A DNA stretch of 64,000 bases, taken from assembly GCF_910592395.1 (NCBI RefSeq), contig NC_088309.1, forward strand, positions 7,442,501 through 7,506,500, in the 5' to 3' direction. A program made the translations under genes and the position numbers. This DNA is from Lineus longissimus. Lineage: Eukaryota > Nemertea > Pilidiophora > Heteronemertea > Lineidae. The notes beneath the pieces were generated by a model. That model was not told the DNA's origin. It did no database searches and saw nothing but the letters and a program-made list of their open reading frames with translations. This document shows positions 36,314 through 49,000 of the stretch, in pieces (the stretch's first letter is position 1; each line of letters starts with the position of its first letter).

Positions 36314-37230
36314 TCTGGTTCAGTTCAAGATTGGTGTTTTGAGAAGAAAATGGGACAGAAAACACAGCTACGATGTTACACGACTGCGCCCGGGAGACAA
36401 AGGTCGAATGGCGTGTGTACTGAAAACGAGGCTCAATATTATGTTAATGAGCTATTTTATGATAATGGTGTGGTCTCACTAGCCAGTGGTGATCAGGTCA
36501 ACATTGGTCCCCCATTACCATGGATACAGATAAGCCTATCATATCGCTATTGCTGCATGTTCAAATGTCGGTGTCCTGGGTATTTTGTGAAAAGGTAGCT
36601 CTGACAATTATTTGAGGAAAATATCAGCTTCTTCTGTGCACGTCCGCAGTGACCAGGTCTCGCATGCTTTTTATAGCTCAATCGGATGTTGACATGAACT
36701 GGTTCCTGTCAGAGTGCACATGTTCTCAAGGTGAGACTTCGCGGTCAAAATGCTCAAAGAAAAGCCGCAACGACACCCTATTTTGGTATCAAAATTTAAA
36801 ATTGTTATTATTTGGCTTTCTCAATGTGATAAGTAGAAGTTTATAAAAATATTATTTCACCATCCATGTTAATCGTCAAGTTATAAGGCGGCAAGGTGAA
36901 ATTTTCATCGATGTACAGGGTGTCTCATGTATTGTGCTGCCCCCATGTTCTCATGACTGAATTACTTGATAACAATGAAAGCTGGCCAGATGTATTCTAG
37001 AAGCGACAAGCTATTCAGAAATGTATAGGTTTATGTGTGAGAGCGATATACTGCAAGGTCGACAGCCACTTGAACAGGGGTATGCATGAAATGACGTCGC
37101 GCCATTTGTGGAGCCAGGTAGGCCCGGCCATTGCACTGGCTAGTGAGACCTGTACGTCGGGTAGTGCATTCATGGTGCATGAAGATGAACTCCAACTAAG
37201 GACAAGATATAAAACAGGGACAGATCTAAC
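36314..37230. promoter_or_regulatory. Candidate bidirectional promoter between the RRM gene and gatC
   Basis: Only 917 bases separate the two divergent start codons. The region includes a CRE-like TGACGTCG at about 37092 beside GCGCCATTTGTG. A perfect CRE, TGACGTCA, lies just inside gatC intron 1 at 37374-37381. No TATA box is evident. Neither transcription start can be placed precisely. Confidence 0.45.
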
Positions 37231-38959
37231 ATGCTCAGCAGGGTGTTTTTGACGTGTCAAACACACCTGGCAAGATCCAGGTTTATGACAACTTTTCAGT
37301 CAACGTCAAAGGTTGGTGGGTTGGTTAAAAATGATTCAATGCGGTTGGCATTGGCACCGACTTTGGCACGTCGTGACGTCACAACGTCAGAAGACATCGC
37401 CTAATGCCTCAGTGGACAAAGACAAACCAGAGCCCAAACAAAACAAATGCGCAGACGCGGAACATGTCAGAAGGTTGAAGCCAACATCAAACAATGCCAT
37501 CATAAGCCACTGTCATGACTGTTACCGATTGATTGTTCTCTGTGAAACGCATGACCAGTCGGCACCCAAACAAACTTTTTCATAATCATCAGATTCTAAA
37601 GTTCCCCTCTCCCCTCTCACAGTCATTCACACATACAGTGGATTGAATTATAATGGTTGATGTCAGTTACCCTGGATTAATAGTTTTTTGGTATTGTGTA
37701 CTGGATTTTAAAGGAATGAGGTGGAGTGTAGGTATCACTCACATGTGGGCAGGTCCTCCCTTAATTCGTCAACTTTAAAATTGTAGGCATGTCTAACAGC
37801 AAACTATTGCAATGTATTTCAGGTTCCACAAGCTCCAACATGGAAAGACCCAGATCCTGAATTGCTTCCTGAGGTAAATAGGCCTTACCATGGTATAAGT
37901 TAAGATAAGTGTACGTCCTCCGGGATACTATCTAAGAAGGAGTTTTTATCAGTGTGAACGAATGTAAGACAGAAACATCTGTCCAAGTAGTCATTGTCAG
38001 GTGTTCAGGAGCACAACAACTAGTCAAATGGGCCAATTTTGTTGGCAATCCACTATTTTAGATATGGTACAAGTAAGACAATGTCCAGGCCGTTGGGTAG
38101 ACTGTTCACCCTTTTTGTATTCTGCCAATACATTTCTTGTGTTTCTTTTATAAAACTTATCCATTAACAAACTTTATATTGCCTTCCAGCACACTGAGAT
38201 TGAGTCAGACCTCATTTACCATCTGGAGCAACTTGCCCTGGTAGATTTTGGTAATGATGCTGGAGTTGAACGTCTTACAAATGCCATCAAGTTTGCTGAT
38301 ATGCTGCAGCTAGTGGACACCAATGGTGTAGCTCCCATGGATTCAGTCTTGGAAGACAGGTTGGTCTGATAATTCATTATATTTGCCCCACCTGCACCAC
38401 GGTGTGAAAAAAGTTATACAAAGCCAGGAAGAAATAATGTTTATCGTATTGAACTCTTGCATAAATAACGATGTTTGTCAACACTTATATGGAAACAATC
38501 TGGGTATTGGCAGATATTTTTAAATCATCAACAGATCATGTCTTTGACGCTTCTGTCTTTGTCACGTTAGCTGAATATTTCTTTTTCCATTTCAGGTTTC
38601 TCTATCTCAGACAAGATATTGTCACGGAGGGGAATTGCAGAAGTGATATAATGAAGAATGCAAAGAATACAGTCGAGGAGTACTTTGTTGCTCCACCAGG
38701 TCAGTGAAACTTTTCGTAAATTTGTAAATATTCAAATCAAATCCTATGGCCTGTTATGGTTATGTTGTTATAGCACTGAGAATTACATTGGGACGCACCT
38801 GTCCATTCAATTTTCAGACCCCTGTGACCACTGGCCCAAAGAGACTGGCTAAACCGACAGTAACTTTTTTCCAGTATAATGCCCATCCAACATTTTCTTT
38901 CAGGTAATATTCCTTTGAAGAAGAAAGACAAGGACTACATTCCTGTGGGCGACGGTTGA
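37231..38959 (+). CDS. gatC: Mitochondrial glutamyl-tRNA(Gln) amidotransferase subunit C, 153 aa, five exons
   Basis: Exons are 37231-37311, 37823-37873, 38190-38359, 38596-38699 and 38904-38959, phase-consistent (462 bases, 153 residues; human GATC is 136). The first exon encodes an Arg-rich, acid-free N-terminus ([18 protein letters not shown]), a typical mitochondrial presequence. It is followed by VPQAPTW and the conserved GatC core: [45 protein letters not shown] and [10 protein letters not shown]. GatC wraps GatA and GatB in the GatCAB complex, which transamidates Glu-tRNA(Gln) to Gln-tRNA(Gln) in the mitochondrial matrix. The exon 1 donor (AAG|GTTGGT) is the weakest splice site; the others are canonical. 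The start is chosen because it is the only upstream ATG giving a phase-0 presequence exon. No stop or frameshift is present, so the gene looks functional. Confidence 0.94.
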
Positions 38960-39275
38960 ATTCAACTGGCCATACAACACAAATTAACACCAATGGCTGC
39001 CAATTATTTAATAGCACCGAGTTCCTTTATTGGGGTACATTTTCTATCGTTGAACATGTCCCTTCCTAAGAAAACTTAGAACAGCACGCCTCCTCGTGTA
39101 GTGTTATTGTACTGATTTGACTTTTATAACTCTATATAATTTCTCATCCTGGTGCAGGGCCGGAGAATTGAACCCCTGATTCCTCTGGATGCTATTAAGG
39201 TCTTTAATAGTCAGTTGTATTGACGAGTCTGATGTATTATGATCGGGGAACTATTAGTTTTATTGAGCTGTTTTT

Positions 39276-39281
39276 AATAAA
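39276..39281 (+). terminator. Polyadenylation signal AATAAA of gatC
   Basis: A canonical hexamer lies about 317 bases after the TGA at 38957-38959, in T-rich sequence. No earlier AATAAA is seen after the stop. Confidence 0.65.
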
Positions 39282-39384
39282 TTTTTATTAGGTAAATCTT
39301 GTAGTTCAGTCAATTATTGAAAAAATGGCTTTGCATTAAAAAGATTGGGGTTTCCTCTATCTTCAAAGCCTGCTTAATATTCTG

Positions 39385-39790
39385 CCTGTGCCTTCAGTCA
39401 AGAATGACATGCATTCAAAGGAGATATGAATGTGCACTGTCCTCAAACCCATACAAAGGAGGTCTGGGTGGGCACTGTCCCACTCCAGAATGAAACCCAC
39501 AACGAAGAGGTCTGGTTGTGCACTGTCCTCTGTCCTAAATACAAGGCATTGCAAGGAGATTTAGTGATGCACACTGTCCTTCAATCAAAAAAGGAACTCA
39601 TTCAAAGGAAATCTGAATGCGCACTGTCCACATTAATGTATGAAATGCATTCCAAGGTGATATGAATGCACACTACGATATGAATTTGCACTAGCCTTGA
39701 TCATGTATGAAATGCATTCGAAGGCAACATAAATGTGCACTGTCTTCTCTCATTAATGGAATGCATTCCAAGGAGGTACGTATGCTGTCT
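39385..39790. repeat. Degenerate minisatellite, period about 49 bp
   Basis: About eight imperfect copies of a unit resembling GCATTCAAAGGAGATATGAA followed by TGTGCACTGTCCT occur. The GCACTGTC landmarks fall near 39433, 39472, 39519, 39570, 39620, 39668 and 39737. It lies just past the gatC poly(A) signal. Confidence 0.8.
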
Positions 39791-40129
39791 TCAGCTATGA
39801 TTGATAGCGACATGGATGTGCTCCGTTTCCAGTTATGAATGAGCACACTTCATGCTGGTCTCCAAGTGTATTCAAAGACACCTTTTATCGACTGTACCGA
39901 ACAAATCTTCAGTGGTGCCACTCTCCTGTATATGAGACCAAGAAATCGAACAAAAAAAACAAACACAACTTTTTTATTACATCAACAATATATTCTTGAA
40001 TATGTTGGAAACAAATAATCAATATGACTAGTGGCATTTTATAGCAGCACGGACATCAACAAAATGAACCAACATTTCTCCCTGTACAACAGGTTTGGCC
40101 TAAACATTCATTCTTTCTCGATCCATCCC

Positions 40130-40210
40130 ATCATGATAATAATAATCATGAGATTTATATGGTGCTAAATCCAACTGGTTTCAGTCACTCAAAGTGCTTT
40201 ACATTATTAC
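40130..40210 (+). repeat. Dispersed repeat of the 'CAAAGTGCTTTACATTATTA' type
   Basis: An AATAATAATCATGAGATTTA start followed by TTATATGGTGC and AAAGTGCTTTACATTATTAC matches a short repeat pattern seen in many invertebrate genomes. Only about 80 bases are recognisable. Confidence 0.45.
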
Positions 40211-41629
40211 CTCTAGCTATTGGCTTGTACAGTGTTCATTCATCATTCAAGCTCTACACTATGTGAGTATCACTGGTTCGAGCTGCAGCTGTACAGCGCT
40301 CAGGACTAACATTCATATTTTGCCATCTCTGCAAGCTAGTTACCCATTTACTCCTCGGTTGAGAGAGGCAAGTAGGGTAAAAAACTTGAAAACGCGAGTA
40401 TAGCCAGTTCTTCTTTTGACGTGTGTATGCGAGGTTCCGAGTGTGGGGGGGATCACCATTTGTATAAACCTCAGGTTCTCAAGCATGGGCCAGACATGTT
40501 CAAGAGAGAGAGGAGGCACAACTCTCTCCACCAGGCAACAGGTCTAACAACTTGTCATCTTCAACATGTAACATCCTGCATCATTATGTCCTACATAATT
40601 TACTAAATAGCAAATCACTCTAATCATCGCCCAGTCCCCGTGTCAACATAGCAAGACAATGGCACTCGGTCCCTAATATACAACGACTTTATGGTCTATT
40701 TCACAAAAAAATGGCACTCTCTTTTTTGGTGGTTTTGCACAGAAAAATGTTGTTTCATCAGGAACTTCCAAAAGTCCAAAGTACCTGCAAATGCTTACTT
40801 TGCTAGAATCGAAACAAGTATGACCAAGAAAGATCCATTTGAACTGCATTTCTGACTACTTTCCCGAGCCATGCCCATTTCGCATGCAGTGCCATTTTTT
40901 CATGAACAGGAGTATAGGAGTCCTCTACTGCCACATGGTTAAATTTGTTTCATTGTACATTTGTATATACAGTGCACACAAGTGTATGAGACCCCTCCCC
41001 AAATAAAATAAACTGTTATGATGATAACTCATTGCCAGGCTGGACAAGAGTATGTTTGCAATATACTTCTATATCTATTGCATGGAAGAATAACATGCAG
41101 CAATGTTCAACAACCTACTATTTTTCATTGAAACACCCTGTATTCATCTAATTTACCTTACTGGGCTGAAATAAACTTGTTGAAGCAACAAACTTTGTAC
41201 ACTGCAAACAAAAACCTATTCTTTAAAGTAATGGGTGTATTCAGCAGAGTATGGTCATTAAAACTGTACATCATATAATATGGTCTTAGCATTAAAGAAA
41301 TAAATTACAGAATCAATGATAAATACAAACAATTGAATGCATAATCTACAGTTTATTCAGTTTCATGACACATTTTGCTTGTGCTTCCTGAAAAACAACA
41401 TCAAAATCAAGAAAAAAAGCAGAGATGATGATGATGAAATTATTTGAAATATCTCAACACTTATCCACAATTTGATCAGAAGCATTTAATACTGAAGTCG
41501 ATTCATTTGAATAATCTATTACTGTTCATCAAACACTGGGAAAAAGGAAGAACCGGCAACAACATATTTTCAAAACTGAAATGACTTAATTCTATCATGT
41601 TTTTAGCATTTTTTGTTGGCATGCAGAAA

Positions 41630-41790
41630 GAACATCACTCATGCCAAGAAGTTAATCAATTCTCTGGTCATCTCAAAACTGGATTACAATAAGTTCCTGT
41701 TATATGGACTGCCTTGAAAAACCATCACACTACTGCAGCGAGTGCAGAAACATGCGTTATTGATAGATACACCATTTGATGAATGGTTAG
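41630..41790 (+). mobile_element. Decayed non-LTR retrotransposon (reverse transcriptase C-terminal fragment)
   Basis: Conceptual translation from about 41667 gives VISKLDYNKFLLYGLP, then a stop, then LLQRVQKHA. This aligns by pattern with the conserved RLDYCNSLLYGLP...LQRVQNAA segment of CR1/jockey-type reverse transcriptases. A stop and frame loss make it dead. Only the end of the RT domain is present. Confidence 0.7.
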
Positions 41791-44700
41791 CGTCTTAGGG
41801 CCCAGGTGCTGATCACTTTTAGCATTTATACACTGATGCAGATTCTTCTGAAGAGCCTGAGTATAACAAGCAAGACGGAATGTTCTGTAGTACCACTACC
41901 TTCATCCAAGGGATGCTGGCTCCTGGAAAACCTGAAGAAATGGTAATTGAACAGTTCAGTATTACACCTATACGCATATATAAGATATATAAGACTAGCT
42001 TATATATTTTCTTGATTACTTTGAAACCATTCCTGGCTTGATAAAGTTGAAAACACGATGGAAAGGCTTAAATTCTGCATCGTTGAAGAATCCGATTCTT
42101 TCCCATCGATGCTCAGTATTCAGAATATTTCCTGGCTAATAATACATTTATTACCCAGTACTGTGAACACCCAAGTTCTTGATTTTGAACCTATGATGAT
42201 AATGGGATCAGATTGTAAAAAGATGTTGGAAAGATCGATAATAATGTACAATTATAAAGCAAGTGTTAAGAAAAGGATTCAGCAAGGTCATTAGATTTTA
42301 GTTAAAGCATAAAAGGAACTTGTAAAGCAAGATGTTGACGTTTTGATGAGCAAAAAGAAAAATACCAAATTAACCCTTACCCCTGAGTAAATGCTATAAA
42401 TTGAAGTATGTTACAACCCAGACACCATTACCAACCCTGAACCGGGACATCAAACAAGGGATTTATAGAATTTGTAGGATGTTCATTGAGAAAAGGGAAA
42501 GTGCTAAAGCAAAAGCATTTTAATTTTGCGAATCAAGTGAAAATGAAATGCTCGCAAATTTTGTAGCTAACAGAACATGTAGCAGGTAAAAGGAATGTGG
42601 TTGTGATCCAAGGAAAGGTGTCCACTAGGGTAGGTGTAACATCATGGAGGCGTCGGCAGAGGAGACCCTACTCAGCTGAGTTCAATAAGATGTTCTACTG
42701 TACCAGTTTTCGTTTAGAGATGAGAAAAATATCTCAACACGTGCTGCACACAGAGAGAGAGAATGCACTGGAGACACACAGTGATCGTGTTACAAAGCCA
42801 AGGAGTGCAATTGAACCAGGAACCTAAATAGCCAGTGTCACACCTGGACCCAGCCCATAAGAGTTGAAAGTTGTAGCAGAAGTTGATTCAAATTCAAATT
42901 GACGAGCTCGTGATGACTCAGTTGGTTGTGGGCGATTCACTCAAAAATTTGTTGAAAGGCACTTTCAGCTAGTAACCAAGTATCAAAGTGTCATAGATCA
43001 CACTTAAAGGACGACGCCTTGATTTAACAAATTTTAAGTAAGTAAAATACCTACTCTGAGAGATCTCATCGTCCATATTTAATTTGAATCAAACCCCCTC
43101 AGCAACACCCATACGGCCAGGTCCGAACATAAATATAAACTTACCACATTTACACGTTGGTGCTTATACTAGGACAAGAATCTCCTGAAAGGGTGATGAA
43201 ATAAAAACACTCAAGCATGCATAAAAAGCAAAATAAATAGGGATAGTATGGGCAGTAGAATCGTACGAAGAGATCCATTATATCTCAATGCATAATTTAT
43301 TTAACACTTCATCTGCTTAATCTAAATGCTATATTCCTCTGAGGACTTCTAATCAGTTCCGTGGTCCACCAAAATTACACCAAACAGTTCCGGATTTTAT
43401 AAACTTGTGCATGTGTAACCGGAAACAAAAATCTGTAAATTTTGTTCTATTTTCGGACGTCTGCGGTGCTGACTCAAAGTCGTTTAAGGGATATTTGACG
43501 AAGCATTTCATTTTGCATGAAATTCCCAAAATTTACCATATTCTGTCAATTTGTCACATGGTGTTAGAGATGGACCTCTTCAGAATACGTTAGTACTGAT
43601 AGATATGAGAACTATACAGGCAGACTAAAGACATTAAGCCATTGACAATCAAGCATACGCCCTCCAATGGCTGAAGTGTACCAACATAAATTATGAAAAG
43701 TCCTAAATTCTACATTAGGCCAAGAATCCACTGTCACAATTTCAGACTGTTACAGGGGTTGCAGTCGTCAAATCATTTATCCCTACCCACCGACTAAGCA
43801 CTATTTGTTTGTTCTGCCAACATCCCCCTCTATTTAACTGCAGTTTATTCTTCTGCCAATGCAACCCAATTGCAGTACAAAGATCACAACAGTGAATTCT
43901 TGCCTTAGGCAAATCAACCCTTTCCTTCTCATTCTAATTGATGACATACCCAGGTTTTTTGAAGAAAACAAAATTGTTGTGGTGTTTCGAACCATTAACC
44001 AGATTGGCATGAATTCCAAAAGCAACAAAGACATTTCTTCCTGCAAATAACCTCTCAAAATCTATTGAAAATGTTAATGAACCACACAAAAATTAAGGAT
44101 TTGAAAGGGTTGATTTGATTTGAGTCTAACACATAAAAGGCCTGGCTTCACGTTCGGTTGATTTTATCATAACACTTATAGCAGTAACTTTCAGAGACAA
44201 ATCAGACTTTGCACCACTCTACAAGCATTTTCAAAAAGAAAAGTGATATTGGAAGAAATGCAACGTGAAAAGAAGATTTCATAATGCATCATACTAAAGA
44301 AAATGGGTTTTCAACTGACCGCAAACTGGCCTACTGCATAATCCAGATAAGCATTGTCCACCAATTTAAACCGATAGTCACCACCGTTCCAAGTGGTGAA
44401 TGGATATTTCCCCATGGAACCAAGCCAAAGTATCAAGCTGTGAGTAGGAATTCGAGTGGATCAGCCATCATAGCATTACAAAGCACACAAGATGTCTTTA
44501 ACTCAACACACTAGAACTGATGACAATCTCAACAGAAGGCATCAACAGTAAAACTACAAACAAGCACATCAAAAATGTTGCCCCAGATTTTCAGCATGGC
44601 ATATTCAAATGAAATGGAAATTTTATTAAGGATTAATTCATATTTAAATTCAATGTTTCTTCTATCCCGCCAATGTCATGCTGTAGAACATATCATCTAC

Positions 44701-46090
44701 TGTTTTCTTTTTGTCATTTTGGGTGTGAAGGCAACTGTGTTTTTTTGTGTCATTTGAAAAGTTCTGTTTTATTGTTCTGCAGAGTGAGTTTGTATACGTC
44801 AAAACAAACAAAGATTTTTTCTTTCTTTCTATTAAGGTGCGCTGGAATGACTAGAGAGCTGATACCGAAAAGTAAATCACGGAGATAGATTCTGAACTAG
44901 ACTCGTACAACTGGATCACAATGCAATATGACTGTCAAAGACTGACCTTTACACAAATACATCTTCATCTTCAGTTAGAGAGATACTCTCACTCAGGAGG
45001 GCTTGGGGAAAGAAATATCACGGCTATAATTCTACCACTTCACCTTACACTTATGGCAGTGAAACAATGCTTTATCTTTAGTTTGATATGAAAAATATTT
45101 TAACGAAATTATAAGAATAAGCCGAGCTAAATGTACACTGATATTGTGAATGGCTAAAGAAATGGTGTCGCTGTGTAGAAGCAGGTGGATTGGGGAGGTA
45201 GTACCAGTCATAAGTAGATTGCACTCAAAGAACCAGTCTGGTGAAGATTGATTCTTTGAACAGAATTTTAGGAAGGTGTGTATTAATGAGTATCTTGGTT
45301 CTAAACCAACCAAAATACTCAATTATTTAGCAAAGATTACTTAGTTTTTTAAAAGTAGAACAGACTGAACCCTTTGTCAGACTAATCACCCAATACACCT
45401 GACAAGGAATAGTTTGACGCGGCTTGTGTAAATATCACTTAGAATTTAATATGATTTGTAGGACCCCGACACAATAAATCTGAAGAAAGGTTCAGCTGAA
45501 CATGAAAATGCATCAATCAGATTGTATCCATTGACAGTTTTATCAACACAAACAAATTCAGGAAGCTATATATTCACCCCCAATGTGTACAGGAAGCAGA
45601 GCACTAACTCCGAGATTATATTTGCCTCACAGTGGATGTAAAAGCCAGTTTCATGTCCTTCAAATTGATAACTATAGGTTTGGATATAAGACTACGAAAT
45701 TGTCCAGTTACCATTCATTACATATGATATACAATTCTGGCAAAACAGCGTGCATCACTGTACAGGCAGTTCTGCATAAGCAACTTGTCTTATAAAGCAT
45801 GTTAGACTACAAGAGACTTTAGCGAAGAAGTAGAATTCCTCCTGAACAGATTCGTCAGTGTTATCACACATTCTGCTTTACCCCTTGCATGATCAAGAAC
45901 TTGGATTGTTAAATTGAGAACATTTTGATTGAATTGATATAAAAGAATCATCAAAGCCATAAACACTGATACACATTTTGAAGTTCTTGAACGAGAAGGT
46001 TTCACTTGCTATCACTACTAGTTTCTTGGCAATTAGATTTGAGAAAATGACCTCATTTCAAATTTTCACACAATCCTACAAAGGGGTTTA

Positions 46091-49000
46091 TCAGCAAGAA
46101 GCCAATTCAACCGATGCAACAGAAGGCGAGTTTTCCGAGGTACTCAGAGATTCTGAATCGATTTCAGAGCTATCCCATCGAAACATTGCCCCACCATAAT
46201 CCCCATTGCTGCTGCTGCTACCTTTTGACACACTTGTTGGTGGACTTGTCAGTGATTTTGGTGGCTCAATGCGTCCGCCGGTTCCAGTGCATTTGTTGAA
46301 ATCCCCTCGGAAGTCGCCACGCAGGAACCGCTCCAATTTGTCGACACACGCATCCTGGTAGTCGTGGATCCACCTGAAGTACACATGATAATCATTATTT
46401 TTATTCAATTGGGAATTATCAAGCTGAGAGCTTAACATGAACTTGGACAATTTTCCTCACGGCCTGGTCCCACACATGCAACAACTTGAAATTCACACCT
46501 TTATGTCAATTGAAAGGAAGGGATTGACGTCTCTTGGAGGTTGCTTCCTGCATGCTTAAACCACTTATCTCCAGTGTTAAAGATGAAGATATCCTTGGTG
46601 ACAAAACTATGTCTGTTATGGTTTTAATACCACCAGGATGACTAAACGGATACACAAGTATACCACAGTGTCACATCGATCGTACTTACATGATACCGTT
46701 AAAGCTTCCAACAGCCTTCATGTCCTCTGGAAGATTATCAGCAGGTGGCCAATGGAATTTGGTGTCCATTACTGGCACAATGTTACAGGCACTCTCCAGG
46801 GCTGTCACAATCTCCTACAGGGTGAAACAAGGTGAAAATGAAAATATAACTTTCCCGAAGAAACAAAGCATCATTTTTCAAGTTAGTTCTTTTCGCAAGA
46901 TTGGCAACTGAAAGAATGAGACTGTACACGCAACATAAAAATCATAAGATTGCATAAATATCAGATTTGGCAACTCATAGTATAAGGTTGATGTCCTCCA
47001 TCTTTGGCCAGTGGCCCAATTTAGTCTGGTTTCTCACCTGGGACCTCTCTGACATGTCTGAAGGCAACAACGAGCTACTGAGTAAAGGCTTTGATGAAGA
47101 ACTACAAATGAAACACTGCCCTATTTTCAGTTCAAATTTCAGGTGAACTGACAATTGATAACCAGAACGCTTACCTTGTGTACCCAATCTTTTTGATTCT
47201 CATCGCCTTGGCAACGATCAAGTGAGTTCGGTGTTAGGACGAGGAGGAAGTGTTTGGCATTCCGAACACTGTTCAATAAACTTTCATCAAACTTTCCAGC
47301 CGTTAATCGCTCGATATCCAAAAATACTGTGAAACCTCTTAACTGGAGGTGAACTTTTAGTAAACTGAAATAAAGACGAAATCATTAGCAGTGCTGAAGA
47401 AGTCTGTAAAACTGATAATATAAAATTTGATTGATAGCCTACTCTTTGTTATTGTTCAATATTTTGCCAGTTTCCAATGGTTGGTCCTTATATTTTTGGA
47501 GGGGGGGGGGCTGTTGAGCTTTTATTTTCATGTGCCTGTGCCTGTTGGCTTTAATACCTTGACAATTTTGAAGACCACTCACCTTGCTAACTGAGAACCA
47601 TTGGACCGCCGGTAACTTATAAACACATCTATTGGTTTGAGTGATGGGCCATCGGTGTCTGAAAAACCACCAGTTGGAGTACAGGCCTGGCTTCGTATGT
47701 CTGTGACAATACGCAAATACAGGGAGAAATTACGAACATTCAAAATTGCAAGAAAGGCAAAACTATACTAACAACAAGAATGCGTCAACGTGTTAATTAG
47801 TAGGTGACAACTAGAATGTGCTCAAGGTCATAAAGTGGTTATTAGATATGTCAAGAAAGTGCCACAATCATCGAGATCATTACAAGCAATCGCCAAAGGA
47901 AGAAAGCACTAAAATTCCAATGGCATCCTAATCTAAATTGCAGAAATCATCTCAAAATACGATCATTGCTGGATAAATAATGAGGATTTTCCAAATTTTT
48001 TATGAAAGGTTTTGCAGGCTGTGCTCTAAATGTAATACAGAAGATGGTCCAACTGGTGGAGCATGCAAAGAAATGAAATTGCAATACAGGATCAATTAGA
48101 CCAGAAATATTCACGAAGCTTAACGTTGGTGACTTGGATGCCAATATCTGATGGGGAAGTATGAAAATGACAGTGCCTTTGCATAATGTTCACCGTTTTC
48201 AGTCCAAAAATGTAACAAATTTCATTTCAAGCCATTAAGGACACCGTTGGAACTGATAAATGCTGTCCTTTAGGGAGACGTCCTGATTACCGAGATCACA
48301 TTGAATAGAAATTACCAATTTTGTGTAATAAAGAGGCTGTCCTTCTAAGAGAGGCCAGGTGTTTCCTAACAGAGATTCTGCTATATATGAAAGTGATTTT
48401 ACTCTGATTTCACTCTAATAAATTTGATACCATAGGTTGTCGATGATGTTTATAAAGCGTAATAGTGCAATCACGCCAGTTAGTAGGAGGTCCAGAGATA
48501 TGACAACATGCTGACAGAGAAGAAATGAGTAAGCAATGAGCAGAAATGAGGAGCATTCAAGTTTCTCGAGTGTACCAATATTGTGCAAATGTGTTATTAG
48601 TTACTTAACTATTTTATGAATAAGTATTAAGTATACGTTAGACTTTGTCCAGAAAATATGACTATATTTGAAGACCACGAACACCAACTAAACTTCCTTT
48701 ACCAGTATGCTATTATATCCCTAATGAAGAAAAGGTATTCTTGAATTCCTATGCTTGGAATGACGGAAATTGTTTCACTATCTTTAGAGAAATCAACAGC
48801 AGAAAACTTATACAAGGCATGCAGGTCTGAAAATGATAAGAAAAAAAACCCAAGGTGAAGCCTGCCACAACTGGGCTGAGATGAGATGACAACTGCAGTC
48901 TCATCCCTGATTCCACCAACCCAGTTGAGACAGACTCTGACTAGAATTGCATGCAGAACCTACTGACGGGGACCTCAGTGTTACAGCTGGGCTAAGCAAG

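Larger units (their letters stand above)
39791..46090. other. Long region downstream of SARM1: probable 3' UTR plus intergenic repeats
   Basis: No coding exons were found. Minus-strand AATAAA signals occur at several points (for example near 44768, 43842 and 39973-39978), so the SARM1 3' end cannot be set. The region holds a dispersed repeat (40130-40210) and a LINE fragment (41630-41790). Confidence 0.5.

Noticed and set aside
36137-36598. Plus-strand 153-codon frame as the first exon of gatC
   Set aside because: It overlaps the first RRM-gene exon on the other strand, has no matching donor, and the exon at 37231-37311 gives a far better mitochondrial N-terminus.
43834-44058. Overlapping frames on both strands as small genes
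   Set aside because: No splice context, no domain and no codon character; likely chance frames.
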